A stretch of 39,769 bases of DNA from Actinopolymorpha alba DSM 45243. GTDB lineage: Bacteria > Actinomycetota > Actinomycetes > Propionibacteriales > Actinopolymorphaceae. The position numbers and the translations under genes were made by a program. Every line of letters starts with the position of its first letter. The stretch's first letter is position 1. The stretch lies in NCBI RefSeq assembly GCF_000373925.1, contig NZ_KB892756.1, positions 619 through 40,387 on the forward strand, written 5' to 3'. Positions 1 through 7,829 of the stretch are shown in pieces. The notes under the pieces are model-generated. The model saw nothing but the letters and a program-made list of their open reading frames with translations, did not search any database and was not told the origin of the DNA.

Positions 1-737
1 CGTAGTTGGGGGAGGGTGCGTTCGTCCCCGCGTGCCTTCTCGGTGCGGGCGATGGCGTCGATCAAGGCCCAGGCTTGGGCTGCTTGATCGTGGGAGATGC
101 CGTGCAGGCGCACGGTGGAGACGTTGTCCACATCAGGGTAGACAGCTACACCGCGGTCTTCGCGAGCCTTCTTGTGACGCTCCTTCGCCGCCTCCGGGTC
201 CACCTTGATGATTTCGGCTTCAACATAGAGCCGTAGCAGCCCGCCGCGCAGTTTCAACACCTCGGGGAAGATCGCCTCATCCACTGCTGTGCGGTCAGCC
301 GGGGGTAGGAGGCTGAGCCGGTCGACGATCGTCCGAACCTCAGAGAATTCGAATTCACCACGTTCCAACGCACCGCGAGTGTTCGGCAGATCGGTCAACG
401 CCAAGGCGATGAGCATGAACTGATCACTGCGGTAGTTGGTCCACCCCAACATCGGCGACAACAGTTCAGCGGCCCGCGGCTCGGGCTGCGACGACCGTTC
501 CGCCTCAGCGTCCTTGAAACACGGCGGGCAATGCGCCAACGCATTCACAGCACCAAGACTCAGGTACTCAGCCCAGCGAGCGAGCTTCCGCGCGGCACGA
601 ACCAGCTCACCCAACTCGTAACCATTACACGCTGACTGATCAACAGCAGCGAATGCCACCACCAACTCCGGACCGGGAAGCATCTCAGCAAACCCAGGCG
701 GGAGCGGTGAGATCCGCACACCATCGCCGTCGCTCAT
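1..737 (-). CDS. DUF222 / 13E12-family protein, 5' part (runs off left edge)
   Basis: The minus-strand frame is open from the ATG at 737 to the window edge, giving 245 residues. It begins MSDGDGVRISPLPPGF and contains the stretches PEPRAAELLSPMLGWTNYRS and VRTIVDRLSLLPPADR, followed by a helical part with LRLYVEAE and the DNVSTVRLHGISHD segment. This is the N-terminal DUF222 region of the actinobacterial 13E12 repeat family. In that family an HNH nuclease domain usually follows; here it would lie outside the window, so nuclease function is not shown. The gene is a close paralogue of the one at 38713-39769, in opposite orientation. The two proteins differ most around residues 28-70 and are almost identical after about residue 200. 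The start is supported by a promoter 7 bases upstream. The biological role of the family is not established. Confidence 0.85.
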   Translation of the reverse strand, partial: MSDGDGVRISPLPPGFAEMLPGPELVVAFAAVDQSACNGYELGELVRAARKLARWAEYLSLGAVNALAHCPPCFKDAEAERSSQPEPRAAELLSPMLGWTNYRSDQFMLIALALTDLPNTRGALERGEFEFSEVRTIVDRLSLLPPADRTAVDEAIFPEVLKLRGGLLRLYVEAEIIKVDPEAAKERHKKAREDRGVAVYPDVDNVSTVRLHGISHDQAAQAWALIDAIARTEKARGDERTLPQL

Positions 738-744
738 ACGTTCG

Positions 745-773
745 ATCTTACTCGCTCAAGATCGTCTACGCAA
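745..773 (-). promoter_or_regulatory. Probable leaderless promoter of the left DUF222 gene
   Basis: On the minus strand the sequence reads TTGCGT, a 17-base spacer, TAAGAT, then 7 bases to the ATG at 737. The hexamers and spacing fit a housekeeping sigma factor and place the transcript start at or next to the start codon. No Shine-Dalgarno sequence is present. The same arrangement is found before the right-hand copy (38677-38705). Inferred from sequence only. Confidence 0.55.
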
Positions 774-944
774 CCGGCGATGGCCGCACATCCCTTATTT
801 ACAAGGAGGGTCGGCTAATAGTCGGCCATCATCGGTGTGCTCGATTGGGATTCGATCTGAGCGAGCTACCCTTGCTGACGCGGAGGCGAGGCCGTGGATG
901 GCGCCGACGAAATCGGGGCGCATTAGCTAGCGCTGGTCGTCGTT

Positions 945-999
945 GAACCTTGAGTAGATGACCAGTTCCACCGCAGGAGTGGTCACCTACTCAAGGTTC
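945..999. repeat. Long imperfect palindrome, family A, copy 1
   Basis: The left arm AACCTTGAGTAGATGACCA starts at 946 and pairs with a right arm ending AAGGTT at 998; AACCTTGAGTAG is matched exactly and the inner part has a few mismatches. The arms share the pattern AACCT-NN-AGTAGATG-R-CCA with the palindrome at 19653-19714, so this looks like a dispersed family rather than a chance hairpin. It lies between the end of the aminotransferase gene at 1091 and the DUF222 promoter, both on the minus strand, where it could end transcription of the saccharide operon; it lacks a T-tract. I see no gene in the rest of 774-1090. Confidence 0.7.
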
Positions 1000-1090
1000 G
1001 GCGCGGGGCGAGGCCTCGCAGGGCCTGAGCTCGCAGGGCCCGAACTTGCGGGGCCCGGCGCCCCCGGAAGGGTGCCGCGCAACCAAGCAG

Positions 1091-2305
1091 TCAGAGAAGC
1101 GCGGCGTGGCGGAGGACCTTCGTGATCGCGGTCGCGATGTCGCGCACGTCCTCCTCAGTGCCGAGGAGCACGGGCTGCGGCAGCCATACCGTGTCGGAAG
1201 CCACGCGGTCAGCCACCGGCACCTCTGGATCGGTGTAATCGAGGTCAAGTCGCTTGATGAGCGTCGCGATCTCCTCCCGCAAGGCAGCGTTGCGGTGCAG
1301 GCCGACGTACCCGCTGGAACACGGGATCCCTTCGGCCGCGAGCGCCCGCACGAAGGCGTCCCGTCGGTCCGTCACGCCAAGCTCCGGCACCCGCATGATG
1401 AACAGGTGCCAGCCGTGCGCCGTCACCGAAGGGTCGTCCGGCGGCAGCCATACACCCTCGACCCCGCTGAGGAGTTCGCGGAGCAAGGCGGCATTGACGC
1501 GACGGCGTTCCTGCTGCTCAGGATGGCGGCTCAGCTGGCCCGACAGGATCGCCGCCTGGAACTCCGTCAGCCGTAGGTTGTAGCCCAGATGTTCGTGTTG
1601 GTACCACCCGCCACCCTTGACACGGCCGACGTTGGCGAGGGAGTACAACCGCTCGGCCAGCCGGTCGTCGTTCGTGACGACCGCACCGCCCTCACCCGCG
1701 CTCATGTTCTTGGACGTCTGGAAGCTGAACGTGCCGAGGTCCCCGAGCGCGCCGACCCGCCGGCCGCGCCACTCGGCGCCGTGGGCCTGCGCGGCGTCCT
1801 CGATAATGGCGACGCCGTGCTCACGCCCCAACGCCGCGAAGGCGTCCATGTCGCACGGCCGGCCAGCGATGTGGACGGGCATCACCGCGCGAGTACGTCC
1901 GGTGAGTGCGGCGGCCGCCGACGCGGGATCGAGGAGGTGCGTGTCGGAATTGAGGTCGGCGAAGACTGGAATCGCTCCCACAAACGTCACCGCCGCCGCG
2001 CTCGCGATGAACGTGTACGGGGGTACGACGACCTCGTCGCCGACGCCGACGCCAGCGGCTCGCAACGCCGCGGCGAGGGCGAGCGTGCCGTTGCTGACGC
2101 ACACACAGTGCGCGGCCTGCTGGTAAGCGGCGAACTCAGCTTCGAAGCCGGTGACGAGTGTCCCGTGCGTGCTGCCCCATTTGCCGGAGGCGAGCACCTG
2201 AGCCAAAGCCTCGGCATCCTGGGGGCCAGCGGTCGGCCACTGCGGAAACCTGCGCGTGCGCACAACCTGCCCGCCGTGAATGGCGAGGGTGTCCTTCCCT
2301 GTCAC
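1091..2305 (-). CDS. DegT/DnrJ/EryC1/StrS-family PLP aminotransferase
   Basis: This is a fold-type I PLP enzyme of the sugar aminotransferase family, about 404 residues, the usual length. Numbering from an upstream in-frame ATG at 2320 (5 residues earlier), the motif IIEDAAQAHGA (about 173-182) carries the Asp that contacts the pyridine nitrogen, and FSFQTSKNMSAGEGGA (about 199-213) carries the PLP lysine near 204. A GTG start at 2305 is preferred: GGAAGGG lies 6 bases upstream, and the GTG overlaps the TGA of the lyase gene as GTGA, implying translational coupling. Members transfer amino groups to keto-sugars or keto-inositols; the substrate is not visible. It resembles the gene at 5729-6988 over the whole length, including the N-terminal L-A-x-x-G-G-x-x-V-R-T block. 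Confidence 0.85.
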   Translation of the reverse strand: MTGKDTLAIHGGQVVRTRRFPQWPTAGPQDAEALAQVLASGKWGSTHGTLVTGFEAEFAAYQQAAHCVCVSNGTLALAAALRAAGVGVGDEVVVPPYTFIASAAAVTFVGAIPVFADLNSDTHLLDPASAAAALTGRTRAVMPVHIAGRPCDMDAFAALGREHGVAIIEDAAQAHGAEWRGRRVGALGDLGTFSFQTSKNMSAGEGGAVVTNDDRLAERLYSLANVGRVKGGGWYQHEHLGYNLRLTEFQAAILSGQLSRHPEQQERRRVNAALLRELLSGVEGVWLPPDDPSVTAHGWHLFIMRVPELGVTDRRDAFVRALAAEGIPCSSGYVGLHRNAALREEIATLIKRLDLDYTDPEVPVADRVASDTVWLPQPVLLGTEEDVRDIATAITKVLRHAALL

Positions 2306-5300
2306 TTCGTTCCCTTCCATTCCCTGGTCAATGGGATCCGGGCCGCCGCACCGACCGCGAGGTCATAGCGGTAACCCTGGTTGAAGTCCTTCTTGTCGAT
2401 ATAACCACGGATGGTGGTCGCCGCTCCGATGTCGAGGATCAACGTCGTGTCGTTGACGAGCTCGGCACCGATGATGCGGTACGCCGCGTTGCGTTCCCCA
2501 TCATTGTCGACGTAGACGTAGGAACCCACCAGCGTCGAGGGTGCGGGACCCTTCTTCGCGAGCCGGAGTGTCACCGTGTTGCTGGCGCTGAGATCCCGGG
2601 GGAAGTCGGTCACGGTTCCGTTCACGGCGGTCGGGCCCTGCATTCGGGGCAGCGGCCCGACCTTGGTGGCGTCATGGCCGAAGGCGTAGGCGGGCTTGCC
2701 GTCCCGCAGAGAGTAGACGCCAAACGCACCGCGGAAGGTGAAGGCGTCGTCGTCGATGCTGAGCAGCACGTCGGTGCGCAGCGAGCTCACCACGTAGTCA
2801 GTCCGGCCGTTCGTCAAGGTCACCTTGACGGCAGCGGCCTCGTGCGGAGCGATCGCCGCGTTGACGCCGCGTACCTTCACCGCCACGACGTCACGTACGT
2901 AACGCTGACCGACGTACGGCTCGATCAGCGAGACGAACTGACTGGCCAAGCCCTCGCCCTGCCGGCGCGCGATCAGGTAGCGGAGGGACGCCGGGTTGCC
3001 CGGCTTGTTCCGTGGCGGAATCCCGTCGCAGAGTGCCACCTCGTCGACGTCGGTCAGCACGGTGAGGCGCAGGTGCAGGTCGGGGTCGGGGTTGTGGACG
3101 CCCCAGGTGTCCTTCACCTTCCAGTCCACGCTGAAGGTCGCGCCAGGATCGGAGTCCCGCTCGACGTTGGACAGCCAGTCGAAGCCGCTCGGGTTGGCCC
3201 GCGGGACCGCGTTGTCGGCTGGGGGCAGGACGCCAGGGCCGGCGTACGTACCGCCTGACTGCGGGGCCAGCGTGAGGCCGGACGTGCTGACTGGTCCCTC
3301 CGCGGCGTGGAAGGAAAGGTGGTGTTGACGGCCACCGACCACGCGGAAGAAGTCCACCGCGTAGGAGTTCTCGGCATCAACCTTCACCTGCGCGGTCACC
3401 CGGCGATAGACGCTGGTCTGCGAGTAGGCTTTTGGTGCGGCGACGTCAATGACCTGTACGTCGTCGGTGGCCGCGAAGCCGTACGGTCGCCCCACCCACT
3501 GGGCTGCCTGCTTGCGCGCGTCGACGGTGACGGTGTTGTGGGCAATGGTGTTGGCGTTCCACTCGATCCGGCGGGCGTTGTTGTCCGCGAACTCCGGATA
3601 TCCGAGATCAGGCATCAGGTCGACACCGAAGCCGAAGAGCCCGATGTTAAGCGCGTCGGCATGGCCGTGCCCGGAGGTACGCCCGTAGCTCACCCACAGC
3701 TCGCGGGCCTTCGCGCCTGTGCCGGTGCGTAGGGCGCCGAAGCCGAACCCCGTCAGGTTGACGCTGGCCAGCGTCAGGGGGCCCTTGGTGGCAATGACGT
3801 CGGCGATCCGCTTCCGGGTGCCCTCGACGTCGCTGGAGTAGATACTGCCGTAGAGGCCATCGGTCTTGTTGCCGTTCAGCAGATAGGCCAGCTGCGCGGC
3901 CTCGGTGGTGCCGTACCGCTCGAAGTCCGCCGCATACACCTGCGCCGAGCCGTTCAACAACGGCTGCCCAGTGGCGCCGGTGTCACCGATCGAGGGCGTG
4001 TAGCGGTTGAGCATCGTGAGCTTGGGACGCACCTGAATCATCTGGGCGTACTTCGGGTGCTGGTACAGATCCGCGGCGGGGTATTTCGGGTATCCCGCCA
4101 GGGCGTCGGCGACCCCGCCGATCGTGCCGATCCACAAGAAGTTGTAGTGCGGCGCCGCTTCGTTGCCCATGCCATCACGGTCGACGTCCTCGACCAGCGT
4201 GGCGTACATGTTGCCGCCGGTGATCCGCAGGTCGGGGTCGCGGACCCGCTCACCGCTGGCGAAGACCCAGTCGATCCATTCCCGCGACTCGGTCGCGGAG
4301 TCCAGCACCACCGCGGCCGTGGCGAGGGTGGCCTGGTGGGAGCCGAAGTTGCCGGCGATCTGGTGGCCCTTCACCGCGGGAAAGGTCTGCCGGACGATGT
4401 TGTTCTCGATGTTCACCTTGATCGCGTCGACGGAGTCCTTGGGCGGCAGGCCGAACTCCCGCGCCTTCGCCGACAGGAAGGGAACGACGTTCGCGTCGTC
4501 GCCGGAGGCGATCGCGGGAAAGAACGCGTCATAAGAGGAGACGAGGTCCCTCGCCAGGCTGTTCTCCCAGATGCAGCCGAGGACTTTTCCCTTGCCCGAA
4601 AGGCCATCCGACTGCAGGTAGCCGTCCTCACGTCGGTAGGCCGCGGCGTCCATCGAGGGATAGACGTCGGCAATCCGGTCGAGCAGGATCAACCCGGCGT
4701 GGGCGTACTTCTCCTCACCCGTATAAACGTAGGCGTCCCGGAACCATCGAAGCGCGAAATACAACGGTGCCTTGGCGGTCGCGGTGGCGCCGTACCACAG
4801 CTGCCAGTGGATGTAATAGGCGATGAACGTCCATTTGTCGCCGTTGTCGTCGACCCAGCCGTATCCATCGTCGACGCCCCAGGTCGGTCCACGTTCGGGA
4901 TAGAGCTCGTTGACCAGAAGGCTCCGGTCGGCGTGCGCCGGGTCGAAGAGGCCGTGCTCGTCCAGTCCGCTGGCGTAGTAGGCGCCGAAGTCGTTGGTCG
5001 GAAAGACGTAATCGCTGGAGGGGTCGACGAGCTTCCACGGACGGTTGAGCGGATCGGCCTCCCAGGGGTAGTTGCCGAATCGGAAGAGATCGGTGCCGGT
5101 GATCGGCGAGCCGAGGGTTTGGTTCACCGCATAGCTACGGGGGAGACGCTGGCCCGTGACCAGCCTCCACAGCCACTCATCGCCCTTGGCCAGGTAGGGC
5201 CGGGCGGCGGCAACCGCACCGTCGCGCAGTGAACGAGCCCAGTCATAGGCGTCGATGTTGCGCCGGACGGCGGCGACCTTCTCCGGCGTGTAGTACGTCG

Positions 5301-5532
5301 AGGCGGTCTTGGTCGGCGTGGTCGCGACCCCCGCCGCGATACCGGCAGGGACACCGGCCGGCGTACCCGGCGTCGCGGCGTACGCGGTGCGGAGCGGCAG
5401 GCCAGGCGGCGCGACGGCGCCAGCCAGGCCAGCGAGCCCGGCGGTGCCGGCGGCCGCCGTACGAAGGAAGTCCCGGCGACTCGGGCGGCCGCGCCCGGGG
5501 GGATTTGGCAGAAGGGGACCGGATCTGGTCAT
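2302..5532 (-). CDS. Tat-exported heparinase II/III-like polysaccharide lyase
   Basis: The 1076-residue protein starts with a twin-arginine signal: SRRDFLRT (RR at 19-20), an Ala/Gly/Leu-rich hydrophobic stretch, and a possible cleavage site near residues 50-53. The N-terminal half looks like an alpha-toroid lyase domain, with NFGSHQ at 395-400. The heparinase II/III signature follows: GHGHADALN at 621-629 and AHNTV at 664-668. The C-terminal 350 residues look beta-rich. Such enzymes cleave uronate-containing polysaccharides by beta-elimination outside the cell. GGAGG lies 4 bases before the ATG. The length exceeds most characterised members (roughly 600-850), leaving an extra C-terminal part unexplained. 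The stop overlaps the aminotransferase start by four bases. The exact polysaccharide lyase family and substrate cannot be read from the sequence. Confidence 0.8.
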   Translation of the reverse strand: MTRSGPLLPNPPGRGRPSRRDFLRTAAAGTAGLAGLAGAVAPPGLPLRTAYAATPGTPAGVPAGIAAGVATTPTKTASTYYTPEKVAAVRRNIDAYDWARSLRDGAVAAARPYLAKGDEWLWRLVTGQRLPRSYAVNQTLGSPITGTDLFRFGNYPWEADPLNRPWKLVDPSSDYVFPTNDFGAYYASGLDEHGLFDPAHADRSLLVNELYPERGPTWGVDDGYGWVDDNGDKWTFIAYYIHWQLWYGATATAKAPLYFALRWFRDAYVYTGEEKYAHAGLILLDRIADVYPSMDAAAYRREDGYLQSDGLSGKGKVLGCIWENSLARDLVSSYDAFFPAIASGDDANVVPFLSAKAREFGLPPKDSVDAIKVNIENNIVRQTFPAVKGHQIAGNFGSHQATLATAAVVLDSATESREWIDWVFASGERVRDPDLRITGGNMYATLVEDVDRDGMGNEAAPHYNFLWIGTIGGVADALAGYPKYPAADLYQHPKYAQMIQVRPKLTMLNRYTPSIGDTGATGQPLLNGSAQVYAADFERYGTTEAAQLAYLLNGNKTDGLYGSIYSSDVEGTRKRIADVIATKGPLTLASVNLTGFGFGALRTGTGAKARELWVSYGRTSGHGHADALNIGLFGFGVDLMPDLGYPEFADNNARRIEWNANTIAHNTVTVDARKQAAQWVGRPYGFAATDDVQVIDVAAPKAYSQTSVYRRVTAQVKVDAENSYAVDFFRVVGGRQHHLSFHAAEGPVSTSGLTLAPQSGGTYAGPGVLPPADNAVPRANPSGFDWLSNVERDSDPGATFSVDWKVKDTWGVHNPDPDLHLRLTVLTDVDEVALCDGIPPRNKPGNPASLRYLIARRQGEGLASQFVSLIEPYVGQRYVRDVVAVKVRGVNAAIAPHEAAAVKVTLTNGRTDYVVSSLRTDVLLSIDDDAFTFRGAFGVYSLRDGKPAYAFGHDATKVGPLPRMQGPTAVNGTVTDFPRDLSASNTVTLRLAKKGPAPSTLVGSYVYVDNDGERNAAYRIIGAELVNDTTLILDIGAATTIRGYIDKKDFNQGYRYDLAVGAAARIPLTREWKGTK

Positions 5533-5593
5533 CGTTCCTCCGACAGCTGATCGGGCGGTGCGATGAATGGAGGTTGGCGCAGACCCGACTTTA

Positions 5594-5687
5594 GGTCAAG
5601 ACCGTATAGACAACCAGCCGCCGGCCAGGACAGGATTGAGTGGGCATCCGTGTCAGACCGACACAACGAACGAGCCAGACCGACACA
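5594..5687. promoter_or_regulatory. Possible operators between the lyase and second aminotransferase
   Basis: The 196-base divergent gap (5533-5728) holds a palindrome GGTCAAGACC (5594-5603), an inverted repeat GTGTC-5-GACAC (5650-5664), and two direct copies of CAGACCGACACA at 5654-5665 and 5676-5687. The direct copies are 22 bases apart, about two helical turns. Such an arrangement suits a regulator binding on one face of the DNA and controlling both directions. No regulator gene is adjacent. No convincing -35/-10 pair was found. Confidence 0.35.
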
Positions 5688-5728
5688 CGGACCAACCAGC
5701 CAGCGTGGCGAACCCTACGAGGTGGCTA

Positions 5729-6988
5729 ATGAGGCAAGGCGGCAAGGACGAACTCGCGCTCGACGGCGGCACGCCCGTACGCACGTCGGCGTTCCCCAGC
5801 GTCAGCAACGCCAGTGGCCGCACCCTCGGCCAGGAGGAGCTGGACGCCCTCCGTCGGGTGATCGAGTCCGGCCAGCTCAACTCCACGATCGGCCCCGAGA
5901 CCCGCGTCCTGGAAGGCGAGTTCGCCGACTACTACGGCATCGGTCATGCGGTCGCGTCGAGTTCGGGTACGGCGGCCCTCCACCTCGCGGTCGCCGCCGT
6001 CGATCCCGACCCAGGCGACGAGATCATCACGACGCCCATCACTGACGCCGGCACGGTGCTGCCGATCCTGATGCAGAACGCCGTACCCGTCTTCGCCGAC
6101 GTCGACCCGACGACCGGCAACCTTGACCTCGCGTCCGTCCGTGACCGCATCACGCCACGCACACGCGCGATCCTCGTCGTACATCTCTTCGGCGCGCCGG
6201 CACCGGTGGCGGCCCTCCGGCGGCTCGCCGACGCACACGGCATCGTTCTCATCGAGGACTGTGCGCAGGCCTATCTCACCCGCGTCCCTGACGGCCGGCT
6301 CGCCGGAACTGTGGGACATATCGGCTGCTTCAGCCTGCAGCAGTCCAAGCACATCACCGCCGGCGACGGCGGGCTGTGCATCACTGACGACCCGGCGCTG
6401 GCCCGCCGGATGCGGTTGTTCGCCGACAAGGGCTGGCCGCGCGACACCGACGAGCGGACGCATCTGTTCCTGTCCACCAACTACCGCCTGACCGAGCTCC
6501 AGGCCGCGGTCGCCCGGGCGCAGCTACCCAAGCTCGCCGGCGTGGTCAGCGCTCGCCGGGAGGCGGCCAAGCGGCTCACCGCCGTGCTCGAGCCACTCGC
6601 CGGACTCATGCCACCACTCGACGGCGGCGGCATGAGCTACTGGCTGTATCCGGTGATCATCGACCCGGATGCGGCCGGTGGCTCCTGCCACGACTACGCC
6701 AAGGCTCTCGCCGCAGAAGGGATTCCGGCGAACGGCGGCTACCTCACCCGACCGGTCTACCGTACGCCGGTTCTGGTCGAGCGCCGCACCTACGGCACCT
6801 CGGGATATCCGCTCTGCAGCCCGCCGGCGCGCGAGGTCCCCGACTATCGCGCCGGCCTGTGTCCGACGGCAGAGCAGCTGATCGCCGAACGCCTCATCGT
6901 TCTCCAGTGGAACGAACGCTATACGGACGACGACGTTGACGACATCGCCCACGCGATAGCGAAGGTCCATCGGGCGTTCACGGAATAG
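5729..6988 (+). CDS. DegT/DnrJ/EryC1/StrS-family PLP aminotransferase (second copy)
   Basis: A 419-residue paralogue of the gene at 1091-2305. The ATG at 5729 is chosen because GAGGTGG lies just upstream and because MRQGGKDELALDGGTPVRT matches the family N-terminus; the frame is open further upstream, but that part has no family similarity. LIEDCAQAYL carries the PLP-contacting Asp and FSLQQSKHITAGDGGL carries the Schiff-base lysine. EGIPANGGYL near the C-terminus matches EGIPCSSGYV in the first copy. It is transcribed divergently from the lyase, across a gap with repeats that may coordinate the two sides. The substrate is unknown; keto-sugar or keto-inositol amination (or the reverse) is the family role. 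Confidence 0.85.
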   Translation: MRQGGKDELALDGGTPVRTSAFPSVSNASGRTLGQEELDALRRVIESGQLNSTIGPETRVLEGEFADYYGIGHAVASSSGTAALHLAVAAVDPDPGDEIITTPITDAGTVLPILMQNAVPVFADVDPTTGNLDLASVRDRITPRTRAILVVHLFGAPAPVAALRRLADAHGIVLIEDCAQAYLTRVPDGRLAGTVGHIGCFSLQQSKHITAGDGGLCITDDPALARRMRLFADKGWPRDTDERTHLFLSTNYRLTELQAAVARAQLPKLAGVVSARREAAKRLTAVLEPLAGLMPPLDGGGMSYWLYPVIIDPDAAGGSCHDYAKALAAEGIPANGGYLTRPVYRTPVLVERRTYGTSGYPLCSPPAREVPDYRAGLCPTAEQLIAERLIVLQWNERYTDDDVDDIAHAIAKVHRAFTE

Positions 6989-7020
6989 GGCCGGCCCTGA
7001 CGTGGAGGTCAGGCCGGCCC
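6988..7020. terminator. Hairpin at convergent gene ends
   Basis: GGGCCGGCCCTGAC, a 6-base loop, and GTCAGGCCGGCCC form a 13-pair stem with one bulged C. It starts at the last base of the aminotransferase stop and lies 22 bases from the stop of the convergent YbaB-like gene. It could end transcription in both directions. There is no T-tract. Confidence 0.6.
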
Positions 7021-7042
7021 GGATGTCGCTGGTAAGGCGTCG

Positions 7043-7378
7043 CTATTGGTCAGGGCTCTCCTCGCTCAGAGGACGAACCTTCTCCCGCGCCTCGTCTGTC
7101 GCCGTCTGGATCGCCTCGAGGACGGCCCTGGAAAGCTCGTCGGCGGGCATCGCCATCAGGCTGGGGTCGAGCGCGAGCTCGCGCAGCTCACCATCGGCGG
7201 CGACTTCCGCGTGCACCTGACCTTCGAGCGACTCCCCGACGCCGACGGTCTTCTTGAGCTCCTCGCCGTAGCTGTCGAGGATCCGGTCGAGGGTCTCCAG
7301 GACGTCAACGGATTCGCGGGCCGCCCGCAACCGCAGCTTGACGGACTCCCTCAGAGCGGTGTATTCGCCGTACTTCAT
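7043..7378 (-). CDS. YbaB/EbfC-family protein (last gene of the WXG operon)
   Basis: A 111-residue protein with the YbaB/EbfC layout: an N-terminal helix, a beta-strand segment GQVHAEVAADGELRELALDP, then LMAMPADELSRAVLEAIQTATDEAREK. This is the pattern of small dimeric nucleoid-associated proteins. It overlaps the stop of the upstream YbaB-like gene as ATGA. Canonical YbaB sits next to dnaX and recR; this copy does not, and such extra copies are common beside WXG/ESX-type genes in actinobacteria. A role as a partner or chaperone for the neighbouring WXG-like protein is inference. Confidence 0.7.
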   Translation of the reverse strand: MKYGEYTALRESVKLRLRAARESVDVLETLDRILDSYGEELKKTVGVGESLEGQVHAEVAADGELRELALDPSLMAMPADELSRAVLEAIQTATDEAREKVRPLSEESPDQ

Positions 7379-7788
7379 CGTCCCTCCTGAAGGGTGCGCC
7401 GCAGGGACTCCACGATCTCGTCCACACTGGTCTGCGTCGCTTCCGTGCCGTTTGCCATGCCGGCGGGATCGATGAGGCCGGCGAGCGCGGACCCCGCGCC
7501 GGGCAGAGCGGTGTCGAAGATCTCCGCCAGCTTCTCGCTCGCGTCCGAGGTGGCGGCGTGGATGGCCTCGAGGACAGCGGCGGCGAGATCTTCCGATGGC
7601 ATACGCATGACGCGCGGGTCGAGTTCCAGTCCCTGCACCGATCCGCCGGCCATCACCTCGACCCGGACCCGCCCGTCCGCGGCCTCGCCCACGCCGCGAA
7701 GGCTCGCGAACTGGTCGGCCGCGCTCTGGGCCGCCTCCATCTGCCGGGTCGCGGCGTTCAACAGCTCTTCGTACTCGTCCGTGCTCAC
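7375..7788 (-). CDS. YbaB/EbfC-family protein (middle gene of the WXG operon)
   Basis: Start GTG at 7788, giving 137 residues beginning MSTDEYEELLNAATRQMEAA. An AGGGGG sequence lies about 10 bases upstream. The core GRVRVEVMAGGSVQGLELDP and RVMRMPSEDLAAAVLEAIHAA matches the next gene closely, so the two are paralogues. It has about 30 extra C-terminal residues, ending in a probable helix (VDEIVESLRRTLQEGR). The operon order is the WXG-like membrane protein, this gene, then the 111-residue paralogue, with a 41-base gap followed by a four-base overlap. Confidence 0.7.
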   Translation of the reverse strand: MSTDEYEELLNAATRQMEAAQSAADQFASLRGVGEAADGRVRVEVMAGGSVQGLELDPRVMRMPSEDLAAAVLEAIHAATSDASEKLAEIFDTALPGAGSALAGLIDPAGMANGTEATQTSVDEIVESLRRTLQEGR

Positions 7789-7829
7789 GTGGGCAGTGCC
7801 CCCTTGCTCTGCTCGTGATGTGCGTGTGG

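Noticed and set aside
653-946. ORF of 97 codons upstream of the left DUF222 gene
   Set aside because: It runs antisense into the DUF222 gene at its start, has no ribosome binding site, and the translation is Arg-rich without a domain.
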